From contig JASHUR010000110.1 in the NCBI GenBank assembly GCA_030039895.1, positions 1 through 9,723 of the forward strand: a stretch of DNA of 9,723 nucleotides, in the 5' to 3' direction. This DNA is from Acidobacteriaceae bacterium (GTDB lineage: Bacteria > Acidobacteriota > Terriglobia > Terriglobales > Acidobacteriaceae). The notes beneath the pieces were generated by a model. That model was not told the DNA's origin. It searched no databases and was given only the letters and a program-made list of their open reading frames with translations. Shown one piece after another: positions 1 through 6,179 of the stretch (position 1 is the first letter of the stretch; each line of letters starts with the position of its first letter). A program made the translations under genes and the position numbers.

Positions 1-209
1 GCCTCGTAGCACTTGCGCCCCGGCACGCAGCGGGCAAGATGCACGTAATTTTCATCCGGGCCCGCTGGTCCCATAGTGCGCAGACACCAGTAGCTCGATG
101 CCACTGCGATTCCAGGAAGCCACGATTCCACATCTTGTGGCGTGGTGCCATACGGGTTCTTCGTTCGCAGGCATTGGCAGGGCCGTAGTTTTGTTTGAGA
201 TGCGCTCAT
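1..209 (-). CDS. Small cysteine-rich hypothetical protein, 3' end outside the window
   Basis: An open frame starts at ATG 209-207 and runs to the window edge, giving 69 complete codons. It is supported by a near-perfect ribosome binding site (AGGAGGT at 220-214) placed 4 nt before the ATG, and by its position directly after the FAD subunit gene. The peptide begins MSASQTKLRPCQCLRTKNPY and has five cysteines in 69 residues (11, 13, 42, 61 and 67), including a CxC pair, plus several tryptophans and tyrosines. No signal peptide or membrane segment is visible. I recognise no named family. The cysteine pattern could bind a metal or form disulfides, and the operon position suggests a role with the molybdenum hydroxylase, for example assembly or electron transfer; both are inference. 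In E. coli paoABC this position is taken by the chaperone gene paoD, which this protein does not resemble. Confidence is good that it is a gene and low for function. Confidence 0.72.
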   Translation of the reverse strand, partial: MSASQTKLRPCQCLRTKNPYGTTPQDVESWLPGIAVASSYWCLRTMGPAGPDENYVHLARCVPGRKCYE

Positions 210-213
210 AGTT

Positions 214-220
214 ACCTCCT
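214..220 (-). promoter_or_regulatory. Ribosome binding site overlapping the stop codon of the FAD subunit gene
   Basis: On the minus strand the AGGAGGT box at 220-214 shares its first bases with the TAG stop codon (221-219) of the upstream FAD subunit gene. It lies 4 nt before the ATG at 209. A ribosome ending on the FAD gene would sit on this site, so translational coupling is likely. This is the main reason to call the small gene at 1-209 real. Confidence 0.7.
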
Positions 221-1220
221 AGCCTGCTGCGCTCGGGTCACGACTCGCTTGTCCAGCGGCCAACAGAATGGTGCGATAGATTGCGACCGGGAAAAGGTCG
301 ACTTTGTAGGCATTCATCGAGAGCGGCTGCACGTTCGTCATGGCGGCTTTGCCTGCGGCGCGCGCTGTTTCCTCGGTGATCCTCTTGCCGGCAAGCAGCG
401 CTTCCGCCTCCTGCGAGCGGCGCACCACCGGAGACGCGGCACCCATGGTAATCACCGCTCTGCGGCAAGTGTTGCCGTCCATTTCGAGTACGACTCCCGC
501 ATCAGCAATTGCCCAATCGAAGCTCTCTTTCTCCCCATATTTCTGGTAAGCGGATCGCGTGCCGGGCGCGGGCTTTGGGATCATTACCGCGGTGAGCAGT
601 TCGTCGGGCTCGATGACCGTGAACTTCGTTGGGTTCGCATCGGGCTCGACGTAGAAATCCTTGATCGAGACCATCCGCTTGCCTCGCTTTGCGGAACTCA
701 GCTCGATGCGTGCGTCCAGCCCCAGAAGGGCGACGGCAGACGAAGACGGTGCGACAGCAGGGCAGGTGCCGTAATCCATGATGGCGTGGTACTGGTTAAG
801 TCCGCCAAAGGCAAAGCAGAAGTTCTTACCTTTGCGAATGCATTCAAATTCAGCCGACCGGTAATACCAGCACTGTACCGGTTGCAGCAGATTGCCGCCC
901 AGCGTTGCCACATTGCGAAGATGGGGCGTGGCGGCGTGTCCGCAGGCGTCAGAAAGAATCTGGTACTGTGTCTGGATCTCGGGGTGCTCACTTATCTCCG
1001 ACAGCGTCGTGAGTGCGCCGATGGTGAGACCGTCCTGCGTCTTCTGAATCCCGCGTAATGCCGAAATATTGCGGATATTAACCAGCTTCGATGGTTGATA
1101 AGTACCGTTCTTCATCCGCTCAAGAAGGTCGATACCACCGGCTTTAACCGCCGCGCCGTCTTTCAACTGCGACAGTGCTCCTTCTACGGTTGTGCATTCT
1201 GCGAGTACGAAACTGTTCAT
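219..1220 (-). CDS. paoB: FAD-binding subunit of a PaoABC-type aldehyde oxidoreductase (CutM/XdhB family)
   Basis: This is the middle, electron-transferring subunit of a molybdenum hydroxylase: it binds FAD and passes electrons from the 2Fe-2S clusters to the acceptor. The 333-residue protein has the family's first FAD-binding loop (AGGID, 27-31) and the second (ATLGGNLLQ, 105-113). Between about 117 and 153 it has four cysteines (C117 in QCWYYR, C127 in ECIRKG, C135, C153 in YGTCPAVAPS). The same insertion binds an extra 4Fe-4S cluster in E. coli PaoB and is absent from ordinary xanthine dehydrogenase FAD subunits, so the PaoB-type assignment is favoured. The start ATG overlaps the stop of the molybdenum subunit gene in a 4-nt ATGA, indicating translational coupling. 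The C-terminal CO-dehydrogenase flavoprotein-like domain spans roughly 205-320. The substrate is not determined by this subunit. Confidence 0.92.
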   Translation of the reverse strand: MNSFVLAECTTVEGALSQLKDGAAVKAGGIDLLERMKNGTYQPSKLVNIRNISALRGIQKTQDGLTIGALTTLSEISEHPEIQTQYQILSDACGHAATPHLRNVATLGGNLLQPVQCWYYRSAEFECIRKGKNFCFAFGGLNQYHAIMDYGTCPAVAPSSSAVALLGLDARIELSSAKRGKRMVSIKDFYVEPDANPTKFTVIEPDELLTAVMIPKPAPGTRSAYQKYGEKESFDWAIADAGVVLEMDGNTCRRAVITMGAASPVVRRSQEAEALLAGKRITEETARAAGKAAMTNVQPLSMNAYKVDLFPVAIYRTILLAAGQASRDPSAAG

Positions 1221-3625
1221 ATGAGATCCCCTCCCTGCGCAGGCCGATTCAGCGCTGCTAGAACGACGGCTGGCGTCATCGGCGTCTGGCGAATCCGGAC
1301 GCCGAGGGCGTTGTAAACAGCGTTGCCGATTGCAGCCCCGATGGAAACGATGCCCGCCGCCTCGCCGATTCCGGATGCATCGGTGGAGCTTTGCCCGATA
1401 TATGCCTCTACGAGCTGCACCTGAATATCCGGTGTTTCGCGCGAGCCGGTGATCTTGTACTGTTCGAGGTTTGGGTTCACCATCAGGCCGTAGTTGGGAT
1501 CGAGCAGACGGTTTTCGAACAGGGTGTAAGAGATTCCCTGGATGATGCCGCCATTGATCTGGCTGATCACCTGCGACGGGTTCATCGGTCGCCCGCAGTC
1601 ATGTACTGACAGCACGCGCGTGACATGGACGCGCCCCAATTCAGTGTCCACTTTCACCTCAGCCACATCAACCCCGCCGTAGGTCAGATACTTGCTTCGG
1701 TCGTAGTCCGGAATCCGTTTGGACTGCACCGCGATCTGTTCCGTCTTCATCTTGGCGGCTGCGCGTTTGAAGCTGACGGGCTGCATCTTCCCCGATTTGC
1801 TGCGAACTTGACCGTCGACCAGCTCGAGGTCGGCAGCGTCGGCGCCGAACGCGGGACCGATCTCAGCCAGAAATTTCTGCGAAGCCTGCCAGGCCGCGTC
1901 GCGGACGGCCGGCGTGAGGGAAAGGGTTGTCACACTCCCGCCGGAGTCTGGGCCAACCGGATAATTGGTGTCGCCAATTCGAACGGCGATCTGTTCTGGT
2001 GGCACGCCAAACTGCTCCGCCAGAATTTGCGCCATCACAGTCCTGATGCCGGAACCGATGTCCTGCACGGCGGAGAGAACTTCGAGCGACCCATCTTTGT
2101 GAATACGAACTTCAGCTGATGAGTCCATACTCACAAAGCGATACCAGACCGATTGTGCAAGGCCCACACCTCGTTTGACTGGACCACGATCTGCACCCGC
2201 CATTGGATTGCGCGATTTCCAGAGATCGCTTTCGCGCACTATCTGGCGCTCAACCTTGCGAACCGGGTGCTCGTCGATTACGTCGCGGAAGGCGATGGGA
2301 TCTTGGTTGAGCTTGACCGCAAGTTCGTCGATCGTCTGTTCCAGTGCGAAGTCCCCCGGTGGATGTCCAGGTGCCCGCATCGCCGAGCCGGGGCCGGCGT
2401 TGGTAAACACGTCGTTATCCTCGGTGCGGATAGCGGCGTATTTATAAAGATTCGTCGCCGGGCCGGAACACCCCGCCCCGGTACCACAACCTGCGGTTCC
2501 GTAGCTCACCAGGTGAATAGCGGAGATAGTTCCGTCATTGTTTGCGCCGATGCGCAGCATCTGGTCAGAACTGGGACGGTTGCCGACAGAGAGATGCTCT
2601 TCTTTACGATCCAGCATCAGCCGGACCGGTGCTCCCGTCTTTTTGGACAGGGCCGCTGCTACGACGCCGGCGTTCCCTGCTCCAAACTTGGCGCCGAAAC
2701 CGCCGCCCATGAATTCGGTGATGACTCGCACCTGCGACATTGGGATGTTGAAAAAACCTGCCAGCTCTTCGCGCACACTGGCGGTGCCCTGGGTGGAGGC
2801 CCACACCGTGAGCATATCTGGCTTCCAATCGGCAACCACTCCATGTGTCTCCAGGGCAGAGTGTGTCTGCACCTGCGTGGTGTAGTGTCCTTCGACAACT
2901 ATTTCGGCACTCCGAAAGCCCTGTTCGACATCTCCAACTTTCCTGATCGAAGGCCCGTGAACATTTCCGGTTTGCGGCACATTGTGCGGACCGCCTCCGC
3001 CTCCCGCCGTTCCCGCCTGATCGGCAGGACCAGGGAAAACAAGCGGCGCATTCGCTGCACGCGCCTTGTCCAGGTCCACAACGAACTCCATGGGCTGATA
3101 TCGCACCTTCACCAGCGCAGCCGCGTCTTCCGCCGCATAAGGGGTCGTGGCGGCGACGGCAGCGATGGGCTGCCCTGCGTAACGCACCACCGGATAGTTC
3201 GCCTGTTCGAGTGACGGGTCGCGGAGAACGGCGCCACCCAGCATATGCTGGATGACGTGAACTCCTTTAACCCCCGGATAGCGCTCTGCCGCGGATGTAT
3301 CAACAGAAACGACCTTCGCGTGGGGCAGAGTAGCGTTCACGAAGGCCGCGTACAGCATGCCGGGTAACTGTACATCGGCCGTGTAACGGGCGCGGCCGGT
3401 AACTTTGGCGTGGCCGTCCAGGCGCTCGTAAGGCTTTCCAACATACTTCAAATCTTTGTTGATCGGCCACACAGGGGGTTCCGTGATCGGGACCTCGCGC
3501 TGTTCGTCACGCAACGTATAGCCCGGCACCCCAATTGGCATGGAAACAGTCTTCTCATCGGTATTTTCTGCCCTTGTCGGCGGCGCGTCCTGGAGCAGCG
3601 AATTCTTATTCGTGTGAGTCACCAC
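1217..3625 (-). CDS. paoC: Molybdopterin-binding catalytic subunit of an aldehyde oxidoreductase (xanthine dehydrogenase family)
   Basis: This is the large subunit, which hydroxylates the substrate at the molybdenum centre, probably turning aldehydes into carboxylic acids. In its 802 residues the N-terminal aldehyde oxidase/xanthine dehydrogenase a/b hammerhead domain spans about 70-185. Cofactor-binding segments follow: MGGGFGAK at 306-313, AMRAPG at 415-420, and QDIGSGIRT at 521-529. The GIGEAAG motif at 752-758 holds the expected catalytic base, E755. The protein has a hydrophilic N-terminal extension of about 55 residues and a glycine-rich loop near 206-213. No signal peptide of its own is visible; in the PaoABC family the complex is exported folded on the Tat signal of the 2Fe-2S subunit. 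The gene begins 10 nt after the 2Fe-2S subunit gene and overlaps the FAD gene by 4 nt. The start is GTG, with a second GTG directly after it. Subunit type is certain, exact substrate is not. Confidence 0.93.
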   Translation of the reverse strand: MVTHTNKNSLLQDAPPTRAENTDEKTVSMPIGVPGYTLRDEQREVPITEPPVWPINKDLKYVGKPYERLDGHAKVTGRARYTADVQLPGMLYAAFVNATLPHAKVVSVDTSAAERYPGVKGVHVIQHMLGGAVLRDPSLEQANYPVVRYAGQPIAAVAATTPYAAEDAAALVKVRYQPMEFVVDLDKARAANAPLVFPGPADQAGTAGGGGGPHNVPQTGNVHGPSIRKVGDVEQGFRSAEIVVEGHYTTQVQTHSALETHGVVADWKPDMLTVWASTQGTASVREELAGFFNIPMSQVRVITEFMGGGFGAKFGAGNAGVVAAALSKKTGAPVRLMLDRKEEHLSVGNRPSSDQMLRIGANNDGTISAIHLVSYGTAGCGTGAGCSGPATNLYKYAAIRTEDNDVFTNAGPGSAMRAPGHPPGDFALEQTIDELAVKLNQDPIAFRDVIDEHPVRKVERQIVRESDLWKSRNPMAGADRGPVKRGVGLAQSVWYRFVSMDSSAEVRIHKDGSLEVLSAVQDIGSGIRTVMAQILAEQFGVPPEQIAVRIGDTNYPVGPDSGGSVTTLSLTPAVRDAAWQASQKFLAEIGPAFGADAADLELVDGQVRSKSGKMQPVSFKRAAAKMKTEQIAVQSKRIPDYDRSKYLTYGGVDVAEVKVDTELGRVHVTRVLSVHDCGRPMNPSQVISQINGGIIQGISYTLFENRLLDPNYGLMVNPNLEQYKITGSRETPDIQVQLVEAYIGQSSTDASGIGEAAGIVSIGAAIGNAVYNALGVRIRQTPMTPAVVLAALNRPAQGGDLI

Positions 3626-3629
3626 AATG

Positions 3630-3634
3630 CCTCC
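3630..3634 (-). promoter_or_regulatory. Ribosome binding site for the molybdenum subunit, serving tandem GTG start codons
   Basis: GGAGG lies at 3634-3630, immediately after the TGA stop of the 2Fe-2S gene. It precedes two adjacent in-frame GTG codons, 3625-3623 (4 nt spacing) and 3622-3620 (7 nt spacing). The spacing slightly favours the second GTG, which would shorten the protein by one residue. No ATG with a comparable site is near. Confidence 0.6.
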
Positions 3635-3635
3635 A

Positions 3636-4295
3636 TCATGCTCTGCGCATGTTGCCCGCAGCCTCTAAGGTCGCGGAAAAGACTCTTGGATAGGTTCCAC
3701 AGCGGCACAGATTGCCAGCAATCGCGTGGCGCACATCGTGCTCCGATGGATGAGGATTCTTTTCCAGCAGAGCCGCGCAGCTCATTACCATCCCGGGCGT
3801 ACAGAAGCCGCATTGCATTGCGTCGTGTTTCACGAATGCAGCCTGAAGAGGATGTGGTTCACTCTCTGTAGAGAGTCCTTCGATCGTGGTCACCTCGTGG
3901 CCAATGGCATCCACCGCGAGCATCATGCAGCTGTTCACCGGGACTTTGTCGAGCCAGACTGTGCAACCTGAGCAGGCACCGCGGTCGCAGATAATTTTGG
4001 TTCCGGTCATTCCTAGATGGATTCGCAGGGCCTCTGCCAGCGTAGTGCGCGGCTCAATGCTTACAGCGTGCTCTTTGCCATTGACGTGAAGTCGGACCGG
4101 AACCGGGCCGGGACCAAGCTCCGTCACCTCCGAATTGGTCGAGGTAGCTGCCTCGCTGTTGAAGGCCTGGACCCCTTCGAGCAGCGCAGTCCCGGCGGCC
4201 GTCAGTCCAGCGCCCTTCAGGAAGCCTCTGCGGGTTATTCCCTTCCTGCCGTGTTCGCGCAATAAAGGATCATTTGGTTTTGTAGGATCGGACAT
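3636..4295 (-). CDS. paoA: 2Fe-2S subunit of aldehyde oxidoreductase with a Tat signal peptide
   Basis: This is the small iron-sulfur subunit, which relays electrons from the molybdenum centre to FAD. The 219-residue protein opens with a twin-arginine signal: TRRGFLKGAG at 21-30 matches the Tat consensus and is followed by a short hydrophobic stretch to about residue 44. Export of the folded complex to the periplasm is therefore expected, as for E. coli PaoABC. The plant-type ferredoxin domain carries C103, C108, C111 and C123; the helical domain carries C162, C165, C197 and C199 (QCGFC and CRCG motifs). All eight ligands for two 2Fe-2S clusters are present. The ATG is preceded by AGGAGG at 4306-4301 with 5 nt spacing. 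It is the first gene of the operon. Most cytoplasmic xanthine dehydrogenase small subunits lack the Tat leader, which supports the PaoA-type call. Confidence 0.94.
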   Translation of the reverse strand: MSDPTKPNDPLLREHGRKGITRRGFLKGAGLTAAGTALLEGVQAFNSEAATSTNSEVTELGPGPVPVRLHVNGKEHAVSIEPRTTLAEALRIHLGMTGTKIICDRGACSGCTVWLDKVPVNSCMMLAVDAIGHEVTTIEGLSTESEPHPLQAAFVKHDAMQCGFCTPGMVMSCAALLEKNPHPSEHDVRHAIAGNLCRCGTYPRVFSATLEAAGNMRRA

Positions 4296-4389
4296 TGTCT
4301 CCTCCTGAATAATTTTCGGAAGTGCTCTAGCGCCAGGCGTGCGAATGGCGGTGTCGGTGAGTTTGGAAGTCTTTCAGGCGGAACAACGG

Positions 4390-4397
4390 TGACGTCA
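4390..4397. promoter_or_regulatory. Perfect 8-bp palindrome TGACGTCA at the predicted transcription start
   Basis: TGACGTCA sits 4-11 bp beyond the candidate -10 box of the molybdoenzyme operon promoter, so it covers the predicted start of transcription, where a repressor would block initiation. It is only 8 bp long and no binding protein is identified. Confidence 0.3.
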
Positions 4398-4400
4398 AGA

Positions 4401-4430
4401 ACTATAGCTCTGGACAAATTCGGCCGACAA
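4401..4430 (-). promoter_or_regulatory. Candidate sigma-70-type promoter of the molybdoenzyme operon
   Basis: On the minus strand TTGTCG (4430-4425) and TATAGT (4406-4401) are separated by 18 nt, each with one or two mismatches to the bacterial consensus. Transcription would begin near 4394 and leave about 100 nt of leader before the ATG at 4295. This was found by eye; other weak boxes exist in the gap. Confidence 0.45.
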
Positions 4431-4460
4431 GTGGGGATCAAACTGATCTTGATTGAGCTT

Positions 4461-4484
4461 TAGCATCCGCACGGACGTAGCATC
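4461..4484. repeat. Direct repeat TAGCATC, twice, 17 bp apart
   Basis: TAGCATC occurs at 4461-4467 and 4478-4484. The pair lies about 30 bp upstream of the -35 candidate of the molybdoenzyme promoter, where activators often bind, and next to a short inverted repeat (ATCAA 4437-4441, TTGAT 4449-4453). The units are short, so chance is possible. Confidence 0.25.
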
Positions 4485-4572
4485 AGCATTTTGACGGATC
4501 CCCTTCGGAACGCGGGCAAGCGGCTGCCGTACATTTTGGAGATAACACGGTGCTAAATAATGAAATGTCAGC

Positions 4573-4641
4573 TTGAAAGTCTTCGTGCAAAGGAAGAGTC
4601 ATGCTTTTTCCTGGCATGGGTTCTTCAGGATAGACTTTCAA
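4573..4641. repeat. 10-bp perfect inverted repeat enclosing a smaller hairpin
   Basis: TTGAAAGTCT (4573-4582) and AGACTTTCAA (4632-4641) are exact reverse complements with 49 nt between them. Inside, CATGC (4600-4604) and GCATG (4614-4618) can form a second stem. The element lies in the AT-rich gap. It could be a structured RNA, the ends of a tiny mobile element relic, or chance. No flanking target duplication was noticed. Confidence 0.4.
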
Positions 4642-4955
4642 AATAGCCACCTAATTGATAATGAAAGCTTTAAAGATGGTAATGCTCTTTGCTTATTCTG
4701 CGTATTTCGCCTGTAAGCTATTGAAAACAACAACTTATCGGTGGAGGCATCGGGAGTCGCACTCGTACTGAGCATTGAAAACATGCAACTTACTCATCCT
4801 GGAAATACCCGAAACTCACAGATTTCCATGAGTACCAGTTGTGTACAAACATTTCCCAGAATTCCCCAACCTCCAACAACTGCAGCTTCAAAATCCGTTC
4901 AGCGGATATCTGAAGAGTTCTTCACCGTTCATACACCAAACCGGCCGCGACTGAG

Positions 4956-4980
4956 GTCAGCTTCCGAAGTGAAAGCTGGC
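4956..4980. repeat. Short hairpin just before the methyltransferase remnant
   Basis: GTCAGCTT (4956-4963) pairs with AAGCTGGC (4973-4980) through 8 bp including one G:T wobble, with a 9-nt loop. There is no T-run after it on either strand, so it is not a typical intrinsic terminator. Confidence 0.3.
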
Positions 4981-4998
4981 TAGATCGCGAGGGAATGA

Positions 4999-5247
4999 AG
5001 CGACGTGGTGCTCGATTGCTTCTGCGGCTCGGACTCGACGTGTGCGGCTGCCTTGTTAACGGATCGCAAGTATATCGGCATCGAACTCGACGCTGAGTAT
5101 TTCAACCAGGCATCAGCACCGTTAGCTTGCGTAAAGGAGAGAGTCGCAGCAAAGCGGCTCTCTCCCTTCATTCCCACGTTCGTGGATGATGCGTACGTGC
5201 CGCCGCTTTCCCTAGCTTCGACTCTCAATGTCTATCGAGTTGAATAA
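4999..5247 (+). pseudogene. C-terminal remnant of a DNA methyltransferase (N4/N6 type)
   Basis: The frame reads SDVVLDCFCGSDST from 4999, then YIGIELDAEYFNQA and VKERVAAKR. This is the pattern seen at the C-terminus of beta-type site-specific DNA methyltransferases: SAM-binding motif I (VLDPFxGSGST) followed by the RYIGIELDxxYxxxA helix. The frame is closed by a stop (TGA at 4996-4998) directly upstream, so the catalytic DPPY part and target recognition region are absent. The motif I glycine is replaced by aspartate (GSDST for GSGST), a one-base change, and the last 30 or so residues do not look like the family. I therefore call it a decayed fragment rather than a working gene. A small expressed protein from GTG 5005 cannot be excluded, but its SAM site would be damaged. 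Confidence 0.65.
5136..5165. repeat. Strong 12-bp stem-loop
   Basis: GGAGAGAGTCGC (5136-5147) pairs with GCGGCTCTCTCC (5154-5165), with one T:G wobble and the 6-nt loop AGCAAA. It lies within the methyltransferase remnant, about 120 bp past the minus-strand stop of the SDR gene at 5286. On the minus strand it is followed by only three T, so it is at best a weak terminator for that gene. The sequence also encodes the ERVAAKRLSP part of the remnant, so the symmetry may be accidental. Confidence 0.45.
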
Positions 5248-5285
5248 GCGACTCGGCGACTGTGCACTTACCGAGATCCGCCGAG

Positions 5286-6020
5286 TCAGATGGCCGAAAG
5301 GCCGCCGTCGACAGATAACTCCACCCCATTCACGAAGCTCGAATCGTCAGAAGCAAGAAACAGCGCGACTGTTGCGATTTCTTCAGGTTGACCCATCTTT
5401 CCTCGCGGGATCAGGGATTCGAACATCTCCTTCGCCTCCTCGGTAAGAACTTCTTCCTGCATCGGTGTGGCGATCGGCCCGGGGCCCAGCACGTTCACCC
5501 GGATATTCCTGCCCTTCAGTTCGTTGAGCCACGTGCGTGCGAAAGAGCGCAATGCTGCCTTGCTCGCCGCATACACGCCGAAACCAGGAAAACCCTTCAC
5601 CGAAGCGACTGATCCGGTCATGATGATCGATCCGCCATCGTTGAACAGCGGCAGCGCCTTCTGAACTGTAAACAATGTGCCCCGGGTATTCAGGCCGAAG
5701 ACCGCATCGAAGTGCTGCTCGGTAATCTCGCCCAATGGGACGGCTTCGCCCCAGCCTGCGCTCGCGTACAGAATGTCGATCTTGCCCTTTTCACGCTTGA
5801 CTATTTTGAACAGGCGGTCGAGGTCGTCGAGATTGGCTGCGTCGCCGCGTACGCCGGTCACGTTTCGGCCAATCAGCTTGACGGCTTCGTCGAGCGTCTC
5901 CTGCCTCCGGCCCGTGATGAAAACATAGGCTCCTTCTTCAACGAACCGCTTGGCGCTCGCCAGCGCCAAGCCGCTCGATCCACCTGTGATGACTGCAACC
6001 TTACCCTCAAGCTTTCCCAT
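5286..6020 (-). CDS. Short-chain dehydrogenase/reductase with degenerate cofactor motifs
   Basis: A 244-residue classical SDR, expected to use NAD(P)H to oxidise or reduce an alcohol/carbonyl substrate in the cytoplasm. The start chosen is ATG 6020, preceded by GGGAG with good spacing; the frame extends upstream only through TTG codons (6044). It has the Rossmann fold, S137, and the YxxxK pair Y150/K154, with N111. GRR at 37-39 suggests NADP(H). Two usual motifs are altered: the glycine-rich loop reads TGGSSGLA instead of TGxxxGxG, and the NNAG motif is ASAG (86-89). It is a paralogue of the SDR at 6180-6926: 46 of the first 60 residues are identical. It lies 159 bp downstream of that gene on the same strand, probably co-transcribed. 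The substrate cannot be inferred. Confidence 0.88.
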   Translation of the reverse strand: MGKLEGKVAVITGGSSGLALASAKRFVEEGAYVFITGRRQETLDEAVKLIGRNVTGVRGDAANLDDLDRLFKIVKREKGKIDILYASAGWGEAVPLGEITEQHFDAVFGLNTRGTLFTVQKALPLFNDGGSIIMTGSVASVKGFPGFGVYAASKAALRSFARTWLNELKGRNIRVNVLGPGPIATPMQEEVLTEEAKEMFESLIPRGKMGQPEEIATVALFLASDDSSFVNGVELSVDGGLSAI

Positions 6021-6179
6021 AATTACTCCCTTCGTGTTCAACAAGAACTTCCATTTCCACCCTTCGCGGCACCTTGCCGCTCCTGAATTTGGTACGAATT
6101 AATGTTGCGATTGCACGCCCGTTGATGAACAACAGGCGACTTCCCACCGTTCCCCGGACCCCCACTTGAGCATCGGGCC

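Larger units (their letters stand above)
4296..5001. other. About 700-bp stretch without a convincing intact gene
   Basis: The half next to the molybdoenzyme operon (4296-4500) holds its leader, promoter candidate and short repeats. The stretch from about 4540 to 4760 is visibly richer in A and T than its neighbours and contains inverted repeats. Short open frames here (for example 4741-4983, plus) have no ribosome binding site and no recognisable motif. The stretch ends at a degraded methyltransferase fragment. I see no tRNA, no transposase and no CRISPR repeat. Confidence 0.6.

Noticed and set aside
195..1058. Plus-strand open frame of 287 codons opposite the FAD subunit gene
   Set aside because: Antisense shadow of a well-supported gene; no domain and unnatural composition.
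2153..3214. Long plus-strand open frame of 353 codons opposite the molybdenum subunit gene
   Set aside because: It mirrors a strongly conserved minus-strand gene with clear motifs; its own translation is rich in R, H and C with no recognisable domain, as expected for an antisense shadow in GC-rich DNA.
4741..4983. Plus-strand open frame of 80 codons in the gap
   Set aside because: GTG start without a ribosome binding site, low-complexity composition, no recognisable motif; kept as unexplained sequence.
6021..6044. Upstream TTG start for the second SDR, adding eight residues
   Set aside because: The ATG at 6020 has a good ribosome binding site and begins exactly like its paralogue (MGxLEGKVAVITGG).
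6066..6080. Hairpin GCGGCA/TGCCGC between the two SDR genes
   Set aside because: Only 6 bp with a 3-nt loop and no T-run; too common in GC-rich DNA to call a terminator or attenuator.
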